64,000 nucleotides of DNA, taken from the NCBI RefSeq assembly GCF_004193775.1, contig NC_041019.1, positions 40,692,966-40,756,965 on the forward strand, in the 5' to 3' direction. The notes below the pieces were generated by a model. It ran no database searches, was not told the DNA's origin, and saw nothing but the letters and a program-made list of their open reading frames with translations. The stretch comes from Glycine soja (taxonomy: Eukaryota > Streptophyta > Magnoliopsida > Fabales > Fabaceae). A program made the position numbers and the translations under genes. Numbering within the stretch: the stretch's first letter is position 1; every line of letters starts with the position of its first letter. Below are positions 45,226-56,273 of the stretch, piece after piece.

Positions 45226-47554
45226 TCATATGCTGACAATAGCCGAGAAGCCCATGAATCTCTTAGGGGTGGAGTAGGTGTCTGCCATCGCCTTGGCCTT
45301 GGCTAACAAGCGGGGAAGTTCTTGACTCCCGTTCAAGGTAAGAGCAAACCGGTCCATCCACATGGTTGCCTCTTGGTGTAAAGAGTCGATCACCCTTCCT
45401 CTAGCCTCTTTTTCCGCGTACACTTGAGCATACTCGTCCGCGATTCTATGCTCGTGGGCCATGGCTAGACCCAACTCTTCTTGGTACTTAGCGATGATAG
45501 CTAGCATGTTGGTCTCCGTCTCGCATAAACGCTGAGACAAGCTTCTTTTGGACCTCGAACAAGCAATTAACTCCTCTTTCAGAACCATGCTATGTGCTCG
45601 CGACTGGTCTCTTTCTTCCCTTCGCAACTTGAGTTCACTATTGCTACCCCATAAAGCTCCGCGAAATTTGTTCCGGCCATACTCTTCCTTGCGAGCCCTC
45701 TTGGTCTCTTGTTCAAGGGCTCTTGCGGTAATTGCATTCTCTTCCCGTAACCCGGCACACTCCTTCCGAACGTGTGTAGCGGCCAACTTGAACTTCTCCC
45801 TGGCAAGTTTTGCCTTTCCTAACTCGCTTTTGAGAGCTTGGACTTCTTCGTCCTCTTCCGGTGCTTCAAAACTCTCTTCGCTGACGACTTTTAACTTGGC
45901 GAGCCAAACTAAACCTCGTATATGAACTTTCAGCCATTCGTGGTACCCACCAATGATGCCATTACGAATGCCTCTAAGCTCTTGATCTTTCCTTAACGGG
46001 GTTTCCCATGCCTTATGGATTCTTTGTATAGTCTTGGAATTTTGTGCGCCGAAATCCCTCACAAGGAAAGGAGACATGCTTTCTTCCGTCGGTGCTCCCC
46101 TCATGGGGTACCCTAGTTGTCTTATAGCGAGCGCGGGATTGTAGTTAATACAACCCCTCGTTCCTACCAGTGGAATGTTTGGGTACCTTCCACATGAGAA
46201 AATGACTCCTTCTTTTCCTTCCTTCCATCGGGGAAACCAACTGATTGTTCTACCTCCTATCCCGGCCAAGAGTTGGTCCCAATCTATTCTCCTCTTCTCA
46301 GTACACGAGCGATGGCTCAGGAGTGGACATGGATGTCTTGTGTCTTGTTGGAACAAGTGCGAAACCAACCAAACACAGAGGGCGGGTAAGCAACAGATGA
46401 TCCNNNNNNNNNNNNNNNNNNNNNNNNNNNNNNNNNNNNNNNNNNNNNNNNNNNNNNNNNNNNNNNNNNNNNNNNNNNNNNNNNNNNNNNNNNNNNNNNN
46501 NNNNNNNNNNNNNNNNNNNNNNNNNNNNNNNNNNNNNNNNNNNNNNNNNNNNNNNNNNNNNNNNNNNNNNNNNNNNNNNNNNNNNNNNNNNNNNNNNNNN
46601 NNNNNNNNNNNNNNNNNNNNNNNNNNNNNNNNNNNNNNNNNNNNNNNNNNNNNNNNNNNNNNNNNNNNNNNNNNNNNNNNNNNNNNNNNNNNNNNNNNNN
46701 NNNNNNNNNNNNNNNNNNNNNNNNNNNNNNNNNNNNNNNNNNNNNNNNNNNNNNNNNNNNNNNNNNNNNNNNNNNNNNNNNNNNNNNNNNNNNNNNNNNN
46801 NNNNNNNNNNNNNNNNNNNNNNNNNNNNNNNNNNNNNNNNNNNNNNNNNNNNNNNNNNNNNNNNNNNNNNNNNNNNNNNNNNNNNNNNNNNNNNNNNNNN
46901 NNGTGCGCTACTCTTTTCGCACCTTCGGTCAAATGTGTCAAATAGATCTGCCAAGACAGCTACCACCGGACTTTCCTTGCTATGGTGGTAGGCAAGGAAA
47001 GCGTCGATTGCTGCTAGGTCCACCAAACCATCCACGTTTGGAAAGAGGACGACCCCAAAAATTAGCAAAGCTAACACATCCATAAACGGGACCCAATCCC
47101 CTTGACTTGCCATATCCTTCGCCTTATCTTCTAGGTACTTCCGTGGTAGGCCCGCTATACCGTTTCGAGTCCGTTTTATGCGGTCCAAACCTCTTGCTGA
47201 ATCCTTGACCATAGTTGCAATTCTGCTCAAAGAGGGGAGACATCCGGAGGAAAGGTATGGTTTTCTTCCCCCGAGAGGACATCCTAGAATTTCCTCAAAT
47301 TCTTCAATGGTTGGTACCAATTGGAAGTCTCCGAATGTGAAGCATCTCAAAGGCTGGTCGTAGTATTGGGTGAGTGATGCAATGGCTTCTATGGATACCT
47401 CTGCTATGGTCAACTCTAAGATGTTTCCGTAAGTCTTGCGGAAGGCTTGCATTTGGAGGGGTTCCATCAACCGCCCTAATTCCTTGATGCTGGTGGTATC
47501 TAGGCTTTTAACCTTGACTTGGTAAAACCTCTTGCCGGTTTGATTTGTCCCCAT
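45226..47554 (-). CDS. Ogre ORF1 upstream of gag, interrupted by an assembly gap
   Basis: The N-terminal part (47554 to 46903) is open and contains TQYYDQPLRCFTFGDFQLVP, TIEEFEEILGCPLGG and GDWVPFMDVLALLIFGVVLF, which resemble the plant mobile-domain-like ORF1 of Ogre elements (often called DUF7745 in legumes). The C-terminal part (46403 to 45226) is open and ends in a long charged coiled coil (SFEAPEEDEEVQALKSELGK onwards). A run of Ns lies between, and the two halves are in different frames across it, which is expected if the gap length is arbitrary. ORF1 function is unknown. Whether the frame is intact cannot be judged. Confidence 0.7.
46404..46902. other. Assembly gap (499 Ns)
   Basis: A run of N bases lies within ORF1 of the complete Ogre. 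Its length is probably a placeholder. A repeat collapse is a plausible cause, since other Ogre copies would share this sequence. Confidence 0.99.
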
Positions 47555-48421
47555 GCTTACTAAAGTGAGACAAAAAGCTAGTGCAAATCAAAACTCCGAT
47601 ATCTCATGGGTGGAATGGATGAATGCATGAAGGAATGCATATGACACAGATGCAATCTAGGAATGCGGGGGCCCGAGGAATTGTCTCCTTCTTAGATACA
47701 ACGCCTAGGGGTAGCAAAGTGCCCCAACATACGTTTTTAAGAAGGCGACACGGACCCTCCGTTGGTTTGTTTACAGAGGGGATCAAGACAGAACCCATAT
47801 GCGATGCATATGCAAAAGACGCAATACGGGAATGTACATAGTATGACAATATTCACTGAACATAAGAAAAAGGGTATATGATACTTATGCATGGCAATGT
47901 GAAAAAATGGCACGCAGCGTGTTTGCTTCGTGCCCCTATTTAAGGGACCTATAAGGGAGAGAACTAACTAGGCTTTTAGCAATAATCCCCAAGGTAGTCA
48001 TATCTCTCTTGATGGTTTCTAGAGGTATAATCCCCTTCGAAAAACATATTGCAGCAGTACGGACTACTAGCAACAATAAGTTTTCAAAGAGAAAAGCTCT
48101 AGATGAGGGTTCACTGTAATCAAGCAAGTCGGAGACCTAGCATGATCACAGATTCACCTCCACTCCTTATGTTCCCATGAACCCGGGTATAGGGCCCTTT
48201 TTCACTCACAGTGTGTGCAAATAGTGTTGGTGTTTGTGTGCATCAAATGAATAAATATTTACTTCATGCATACATTTTAAAACGCACTAAAAGCAACAAA
48301 GAGTTTATATACACAAGAACATAATGAAGGGAAACCAACAAAGGGGTAAGTCACGGTAAAACATTGCACAAGATTTAAATGGCCTAACTCTCTAAAAACA
48401 GTCCCCAGTGGAGTCGCACTC
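47555..48421 (-). promoter_or_regulatory. Ogre 5' leader with tRNA-Arg-type primer-binding site
   Basis: Non-coding leader between the 5' LTR and ORF1. Three bases after the LTR the minus strand reads TGCGACTCCACTGGGG (about 48402-48418). It matches, with one base missing near its start, the complement of the 3' end of plant tRNA-Arg (TGGCGACTCCACTGG form), the primer known for Ogre elements. The match is from memory of the family. Confidence 0.65.
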
Positions 48422-50064
48422 TGTCGCAACCTACCCTTCGGCGGGAGGGCGACGCGTGACTCGCGGGATGCGTGTTCCACGAAAGGAATACGCGCGGAGT
48501 CGCCACCAACGTTTATTTGAGGAAAACGTCGGAAAAACCGGAAAAGACGCGATCTACGAACTTTTAAGTGAAAGGTTCGGGAGTTGTATTTACGCACGGG
48601 GAAGGTATTAGCACCCCACACGTCCGTCCCAAGGGACGACAGCCTTTAATCGAATGTGCAAACATGACTTTGATTTTTACGTTCCCTTTTATGTCCTTAT
48701 ATCCTTTTTTATATTTTTCCTTTTTTGTGGTCGACAAGGGTGTTTCCCTTTGCTCCTACGTATTCCTCAATTTGGGATGAGAAAATCAGACCTACGTAGT
48801 TCTTTCTTATCAAGTGATTCTTTTTTACTTTAAGAGGTGATCATTTTAAGGCGTTGGACCTTAAAAATGATCCATTTTACTTAGTGAGAAATTGAAATGA
48901 CAAACTTCAAAAGCCTATTTTGTGGACGAGCTTGACTAGGTGAGTTGATTTTAGCCTTAGTTTCACTTTAGTTATTAATCAATTCGATTAAGAATGAGAA
49001 ATCCCAAAGAGAAAACGTCCGATTGATTTTCCGCTTTATTTTGCTAAAAGATGTTTTTTTTATTATTATATTATTTTTTACCTCTTTTTTGATTTCCAAC
49101 GTGGTTACGGCACAACCGAACGGTCGGAATTTATTTTAACCGAAGTTAACGGATAATACAATTCAAACGTTCGGTGGAAATTGATTTTATTTTTAAGTTA
49201 AGCGAGAAATGACTTAAGTAAAATGGCTTAAGCACGTCAACAGGGGGTATAAAAAGTAAACAAAACGAGAACAAAAATGCACGAAACACAATGTGGACCA
49301 CCATGGGTGCATAGAATGAATCGAAAAGCTTGGTTCGAGGTACTTACCCGTTGAAGATCGAAGAACGATGAAGAAAGAATGAAGAACGTCGAAGAACGGT
49401 TGAAACCTTTGCGAAATTCCTCACGGAAAACGTTACGGAAACGTTTCGGAAGCGCCTCGGCTTAGATTTTCTTCACGGAAACAATTTTTCCAAGAAAATT
49501 CGAAAGAGAGAGAAGTGCCAAAGGGGCTGAACCCTTTTCTTCTTCACTTCCTCCCCTATTTATAGCAAAATAGGGGAGGTGGTTGCCGCCCAGCTCGCCC
49601 AAGCAAGCCAGGTTGCTTCCTCCAGAAGCAACAGCCTTCTGGAGGAATATTCTGGAGGGCCCAAGTGGGCCTGGGTGCTATTTGCACCCCCATTTTTACT
49701 AAGTACACCCCCCTCTGCTTTTTTTTTTGTGATTCTTTTTTCGTAAAGTTACGGAAACTTACGAATTTCGTAACGATACTTGTTTTCTTTCCGTAATGTT
49801 ACGGAACCTTGCGGATTACATAATCATCCCCTTTTTGACTTACGGAATGTTACGGAACCTCACTTAATTATGCAACGATGCTTCCATTTGATTTCCGGTG
49901 TGTCACGGAAACTTACGGATTGTGCATCAATATTTTTTTTGGTTTTTCGGCATGTCCTGGAATTTCACAAATTTCCTAATGATGGGTACCAAGCACCTCA
50001 CAAGGACCAAAGAAAGGTCGCATGTCATCAAGCAAAGGTCCCCGGACGAAATTAGGGTATGACA
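48422..50064 (-). repeat. 5' LTR of the complete Ogre
   Basis: 1643 bp, the counterpart of 29469-31108. The TATA box (CTATAAATAG on the minus strand) is at about 49557-49567. The upstream palindrome is decayed here (GCTCGCCCAAGCAAGC, near 49591). By-eye comparison with the 3' LTR gives about 20 base differences plus a few homopolymer length changes. Confidence 0.95.
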
Positions 50065-51347
50065 AGCCGAATTAAGCTGCTTAACACTAACTGACGCGCA
50101 ATCTGTAGGGTTTTGTGATGTTTCAGAAGGAAATGTGCCAAATATTCAAAACAAGGGAGCAATGGTCACTTTTGGGACATTTTTCAGCCCCTGGGCCCAC
50201 TAGAAAGCTTAGGGATGAAGTAACCAACTCGCCTAAACAAGCAAGTTACTTCAGAAGGAAGCAGGCAGCTCGCCTGGGTGAGCTGATATGCAACCCCTAC
50301 CCCTCATTTCCTATAAATAGGCGTGAAGGGGGCTGAAGGAAGGGTCCAACATCTAAAATCAAGAGGATTTGAGAGAAATTAGGGAGAAGAAGAAGAAAAA
50401 TCAAGGCCAAGGCGCTTCCGTAATATTTCCGTGATCGATTCCGTGATTGTTCTTCGTCCATTCTTCATCGTTCTTCATTCTTCGACCGGTTAGTTTCTAT
50501 TTTTGAAGCTTTGAATTCATTCTATGCACCCTTAGGGGTCCATCCTTGCTTTACATGTCTTCATCTTCATTCTTCTACCATTGGTGATCTTTTTCTTTGT
50601 TTAAAGCGAGTTTCGACCGATTAATTGTGCCATAATCTCGTTTAATCATTGTTAAAATGAATTCCAACTGATCGTTTGTGTTGTAATCTTTTTTAATCAC
50701 TATTAAAATTAATTCCAACCGATCGTTTGTGCTATAACCTTAGTTAGTCATTGAAATAAATACGTTTCAACCGGTCATTTGCTTCGTAAGTCCTGTTTTA
50801 ATGAGTTGGAAAATAATCAAGCGAAACCAAAGCTAAAATCAACTCATAATCAAGCTTTTGTCCACAAGAAAATCGTTTGAATCCGTTCAAAGGTTCAACG
50901 CCTTAACGGTCTTTTTACTTTTATCGGTTAACACGAACCGTTTTAAAAGTCTAAAATCAACACTCCGCATAACTTTCTTGCTTTGAAAGAACTACGTAGG
51001 TTTGAATTTCTCATCGCAATTGAGGATACGTAGGAGCAAGAGCCCTCCTCTTGTCGACCCCAAAAAGATAAAAACATAAAAAAGGGAAAATGAATCAAGA
51101 TTCAACTCATGGTTTTGCACATTTGATTAAAGGCCGTCGTCCCTTGTGATGGACGCGTGGGATGCTAATATCTTCCCCACATGTAAACAACTCTCGAACC
51201 TTTGTTCTTAAAATTCGTAAACCCAATTTTGATTTTTCTAACATTTTTCTCAAATAAACATTGGTGGCGACTCCACGCGTTTTTTTTTCTTGGAAGACGC
51301 ACCCGTGAGTCTCGCGTTGCCCTCCCGCCAAAGGATAGGTTATGACA
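50065..51347 (+). mobile_element. Remainder of the older element's 3' LTR
   Basis: This continues the LTR started at 29408; the first five bases (AGCCG) are the right target duplication. It ends CCAAAGGATAGGTTATGACA at 51347, parallel to the GGGTAGGTTGCGACA end of the young LTRs. The TATA box CTATAAATAG is at 50311-50320, with the palindrome GCTCGCCTGGGTGAGC 27 bp upstream (50268-50283). The CTACGTA...TACGTAG stem-loop is at about 50990-51031. Without the insertion the LTR would be about 1.34 kb. Confidence 0.88.
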
Positions 51348-54034
51348 TTCACAAAACCATTTGATAAGTTAGTTAAATGCTAAAAAACATTAGCTGAAAT
51401 ATTATAAGTTAATTAAATGCTAATAAGTATTTTTAGTTGTTAAATTGATTTAAAAAATGTAAACGAATAATATATTTATACAATTAATTTATCAAATACT
51501 TTTATTTTCTTATTAAACATATAAATTAATCTAATTATCATGTTAAACACACTCTAAGTCTAATTTAGATTAACTTTTATCTTATGATATATTTTTTTTC
51601 AATTGAAGTAAACATTTATTTTTAACTTACATAAAGTCCTTGTAAATTTATAGGTTCTAGTTGAGAAGTTAAAAAAAGTCTAAAAAATTTAGTGTGTATA
51701 TTAATTTTAACTTATTTGATATATTTAATTTAATTTATTTCCTTAGTTTGTTTGATTTTCTTCTCCTGCATATTTTCTTGGATAGTTTGTCTATATTTGT
51801 CTAACTATTGGTAGGTCCATTGCATTTTGAAAAGGTTTGGGTATTTTATTGAATGGAATTTAAATAAAAATTTTAAGTATATTTATTTTAAAAATAATAC
51901 ATTACCCATGGCTTATTCTTTATAATTTAATTATTATAAATTATAACATTAATTGAAAAATAATATAAATATAAGGAAACATATCGAATGAAAACATTTC
52001 CTTGTTATGAAAATTGAGACTACAAATATAAGTCATTAAATTACATTTGAATAGTCAAAGTTTAAACAAAAATATACATGACTTTTTTTTTAAGTAGTGA
52101 CGTAACTACAAAATAACTTTTAATTCTGACCATTAATTAATTATTGATATATGAACAAGATTTATACTTCATAATTTTCTCAATAAAAATCGTTCTCACT
52201 AAATACATTTTCATGCATCATATTATTTATTTAAAAAAATATTATAAATATATAAGCATGTTTGTTTCCATTTTATGTTTTTAATTGATAAAAGTCAGAG
52301 ATCATATATCTAAATATTAAGATAGACAACTTAGGTTTTGGTAGGTGAGAAGTTTTTGGTGCATAGGAATCATGATTTCACGAAATTATAAATTCTAAGA
52401 ATCATGTTTCCTATGAATGAATAAAATTTGTTTGATTGACAATTGAGAATCTTTAAATAAGTTTTCTAATAATCAAAGAGTTCCATATATTTTTATCGAT
52501 TATTTTAATTATTTATCACATTATATAATTTAATAAATTATAACATGATGTTTTCACGTAAAAGAAAATTTAAACTTGGAAAAGTAAGATTTACATCTCG
52601 CTCAATGGAAAAAATTTCATGGAGAACTGATTAAAAAGATTCTTAGGAAACATTTTTTTTCCAAGGATGTTATTTTTTAAAAATACATATCAAATATGGG
52701 AAACTAAGTTTTCCAATGATTCTCGGAAAATCAAAAAAAATTCTCCTATCAAATGCCCCCTAATCTAAACCTAATTTTCGTTCTTTACAAAAACAAAAAT
52801 CTAAACCTAATCAAGTGGACTTTTTGTTAATTAATGTGATTTATATTAATTCTGTACTTTATCTATAAAAAAAATTGTACTGAGTAATTAACTTCTTTTT
52901 TTCTTTGGACATATACTAACCTTAGGTGGTAACTGATTGCTGAGATGATTCATAGGGCTGATAACACTTGAGTGATAAAATTATTTACCCAAAAGTCATA
53001 CTAGAATCGCAAACATTTAATGAGTCTAATAAAAATTATTTATATAAATTTGCAAGTGATTATTGCAGTGTTAGAATTAATTTATGTGGCTGTAAAAAAA
53101 AAAAAAGAATTAATTGATGTGAACGTCTTCTTCATACTAGACTTACCTAACTTCAATCAAGCACCTCTAAAAGAAAACTTCAATCAAGCAATTCAAATGT
53201 CTAATATAATATGATACTTGAATACTCAAAATTTGGAAAAAAAATATATTTAAATTAGTCTGTCACAATTTTATTTTTCTAGTTAATTAACTAAATGTAA
53301 GTTCAATGAGAGATGCGCCTGTTAGGAAATAAAACTTTTTAAACCCAACAATATTTCTTAATCCTTTCAACTTCGATCAATAATGTTTTCAAAAAGAATT
53401 CGATCAATAAATTATTAGCCTCGATAACTTTTAAAATAAAAACAAAAAACACACTTATCACATTGGCTTTGGTTTAAATTTGACTATGTTGTTCGGTATA
53501 AGTCGTATCGCATGTGATATTATAAGAAAAATAAAATTTACTAATGAAACAAATTCAATGTTAAACTAATATAAATTTCATCATCAAAATATTTAGAGAT
53601 GAAATATAATTAGTGATAAAATTGACAATGATAAATTTTAATCAAATTATTTTTTCCTTTCACAAATCATTCTAAAAGTTAAATTTTTATGCATGTTAGT
53701 GTAAAAACCTCACATAGTAGATTAATTAAAAATCATTTTTGATATAATTAATTGTTATAAAAGTTAATAAACTTTGTATTTCTTTGACTTAGTTTTTTTA
53801 GCTTAAAAGCTACTTATAAGTAAAAGTTGGGCCAAACAATTATTAATAAAAATTCATTAAAAAAATAGCTTTTTGTGAACAAATTATTAAAATAAGTTAT
53901 TTGTGGACTATTTGAAGTTGACTCATTAAATGTCTAATCGAGTTTAATTTTTTAATTAAATAAAAAAGATCCAAGTTTTATAAGCTCAATATTGATAGCT
54001 CTATAGAATGTAGAAAAGCACAATAAAGAGGTTA
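51348..54034. other. AT-rich intergenic DNA
   Basis: No coding sequence recognised. A possible decayed MITE lies at about 52335-52770: its right end read in reverse starts GGGGCATTTGATAGGAGAAT, and both halves have 'gaatcat' and 'tttcc' words in inverted order. The rest is simple AT-rich sequence. Confidence 0.35.
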
Positions 54035-54299
54035 TACTACTACAAAAATAAGATTTAACATCGTTTACTTAACATCGGTTTTGACAAAAACTGATGTTAA
54101 AAAATATGCAGTGGTATTTTTATAAATAAAATGCCCGGACACAAAACCCCTTCTCCACTCCTTTACAACCAACATACATACCTCCCAGTCCTTTCATTTC
54201 CTCAAACCCTAGAGTCATCACTCTCCTCGACGACATCTCCTTTCCCATCCTCTTCGACAATTCCTTTCATGCCTTCCACCTCCTTCACTGGCGGCTATC

Positions 54300-54680
54300 G
54301 TGCGTTCGTATGGAGCGGTGAAGGCGCTGGTGGCAGCACTAGAGAAACAGACAATGATGGCAAAGGAGAACACGGTGTGCGCATTGGTTCGGTTATCGAA
54401 AAACAAGGAGGAAGATAAGGTGATGATAGGGAGGGTGGGAGCGATTCTGCATCTACTGAAGCTTCTAGAAGGAGGGGGATTGCACGGGAAGAAGAACTCG
54501 GTGACTGTGCGGTACGCGCTATGTTCGACGACGAAGGAGAATAAGGTGAAGGCGGTGAGCACGGGGGTTATGAGGGCACTGGTGGAGCTGATGGTGGACT
54601 TGGGGTTGAGTATGGAGGACCTGGGGTTGAGTATGGTGTACTTGGTGAGCGTGGTGGTGGCGGTGGCGGAGGCGAAGGGG
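54300..54680 (+). pseudogene. Captured ARM-repeat fragment of a PUB-type U-box E3 ligase
   Basis: The open frame contains YGAVKALVAALEKQ, ENTVCALVRLSKNKEEDK, IGRVGAILHLLKLLEGG, GKKNSVTVRYALCSTTKENK and TGVMRALVEL, which follow the armadillo pattern of plant PUB proteins (substrate-binding part). No U-box is present. A short tandem duplication (GACTTGGGGTTGAGTATGG, then GACCTGGGGTTGAGTATGG, 54598-54636) interrupts the fourth repeat. GC content is much higher than in the surroundings, as in the presumed parent gene. It runs without a break into the next captured fragment. Confidence 0.7.
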
Positions 54681-54681
54681 A

Positions 54682-55258
54682 TTTATGATTTCCAACTACA
54701 AGCCCTTGTTGCCGAAGTTCGTGATCTTAGGGTAACAATCTTCGTCTCCAATACCAACCGCTAATTCTCCAAAATCATTTCCTCTTCCACTAACCTTCAC
54801 ACTTTCAGGACAGAGAGCACTCTGCCACCGAGCAACACCACCTTCTAGTCCAGGTTTTCGACTCCCTTCAATTAGGTCAAGTTTCTTCGTCGCGTAGCGT
54901 AGTGCTTTTTGTATTTTCTTGTTGGTTTAGTTTGCCACGTTTGAGAGTAGAAGCTGAAGCGGAACGATGAAGAGTGCGGCAAAAGGATACAAGAATTGCA
55001 GGACGAGTTGGCTTCTGCAAAAGAGGACACCAGAAACTGGAGAGAAAGGTTTGGGGGAATTTAATGTTTGTGCAATTGTTGAAGGGTTTTTTTCTGCATA
55101 AAAAGATGGAAAATTTAATTGAATTGTGTTTGTAAATTGTAATACGAGTGATTTATCTTGAGAATGATAATGTGCTGCTTGAGAACAAGCAGAAAGAGTT
55201 GAAGGGAACGCTGAATAATTTACTTCAATCTAGGCAAAACTTTGTGAATGCTTATGAG
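54682..55258 (+). pseudogene. Captured coiled-coil protein gene fragment (4 exons)
   Basis: Exon pieces with usable splice sites are about 54682-54731 (FQLQALVAEVRDLR), 54809-54875 (REHSATEQHHLLVQVFDS), 54951-55048 (NDEECGKRIQELQDELASAK) and about 55150-55258 (LENDNVLLENKQKELKGTLN). Acceptors such as ACTTTCAG and donors such as AG|GTTTGG are kept. The pieces are collinear with a plant long coiled-coil protein that I cannot name. The gene is truncated on both sides. Confidence 0.6.
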
Positions 55259-55971
55259 GTTATTGTGTGTGATTGGCACTTTTATTATCTGATATTTATG
55301 TTACTACATAAACCATGGTAACTTTCAAGTTAAGGAGTACTAGTGAGTAATGCAATATCTTCCCACAACATTTTGCTACTAATGCATAAAATTTCATGCA
55401 AACATTTTCCTACTGATGACAGCTTGATGCCCCTTGTGTTTTGAATTTTTATGATGGAGGGATTTATGATTTGCTGTTATATTGTTGTCTGTTGCACCGA
55501 TTCCTTAGTTTGCTTGTAAATTGTAATATACAATGATGTGTTTCGAAAACTTCCTCATTGATATTTACCGCATGTTTGGATTCCAAGCTTTACGTGTGTC
55601 CAAGCAGAAGCTACTCACAATAGTTTCTGCGTTTTTATCAGAATATGACTCAGTTTTATTCATGTACACATGTTTCAACCATGCTATTTGCATGTAGCTT
55701 CTCTCGTTGAGTTGTTATTTTGTTTTAATTTACATGTCTTTACTTTTACCCTTGGCACACACTTGCAAATGCCCAAATTTGGCATGCAAAACATACTGGT
55801 TTGAATTTATTTTGTTAGTCAGAAAAGAAGAATGGAAAAGTGGTATAAGGTGTATTCTATTGATGAGCTGTTAGAAGAATGTTAATGATGTCATTCTTTA
55901 GTAGTTTTCTTTTGTTACTTCCTCTCTTCCTATTGCTAATGTAGATTTTGATATTATATGTGCACTTGTAG

Positions 55972-56273
55972 GTTGTGCTGGACTTAGATGAAACACTGGT
56001 ATGTGCATTTGAGACATCAAGTTTGCCAGCTGCTCTATGGACTCAAGCAATCGAAGGTGGTTTGAATTGTTTACAGCTGGTCTTAAAGGTTTGTCCCAAA
56101 ATACTAAGCAGCTGCACTTGTGCATATTCATCTTTTGGGAATTATGTTCAACATTTCTGAATGACATATGCCTGTAAATTCTCACAGGCTATGCTAGATC
56201 CCTTGCTAACAGAATAGATGTGGAAAATCGAATCATTCTACGACTTTATCGACCCTCAACAATTAGCACCTAA
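55972..56273 (+). pseudogene. Captured FCP1/SCP-like phosphatase fragment
   Basis: Exon 55972-56088 (acceptor TTGTAG, donor GTTTGT) encodes VVLDLDETLVCAFETSSLPA, with the DxDxT nucleophile motif of HAD-family CTD phosphatases. It then passes by an internal deletion into FTAGL. Exon 56188-56273 (acceptor CACAG) encodes GYARSLANRIDVEN and LRLYRPSTIST, then a stop. The central part of the domain and everything after are missing, so the piece is not functional. Confidence 0.72.

Larger units (their letters stand above)
29469..50064 (-). mobile_element. Complete 20.6-kb Ogre (Tat-lineage Ty3/gypsy) retrotransposon
   Basis: The element is bounded by two nearly identical LTRs (29469-31108 and 48422-50064, about 20 by-eye differences) and by an exact 5-bp target duplication AGCCG at 29464-29468 and 50065-50069. 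Coding orientation is minus. Order in its own direction: 5' LTR, primer-binding site, ORF1, gag, protease, intron, RT, RNase H, integrase, extra ORF, 3' UTR arrays, polypurine tract, 3' LTR. Length over 20 kb, an ORF before gag, an intron between protease and RT, and an archaeal-type RNase H are the known marks of Ogre elements. gag-pol is inactivated in several places; see the separate entries. It sits inside the 3' LTR of an older, oppositely oriented relative. Confidence 0.95.
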
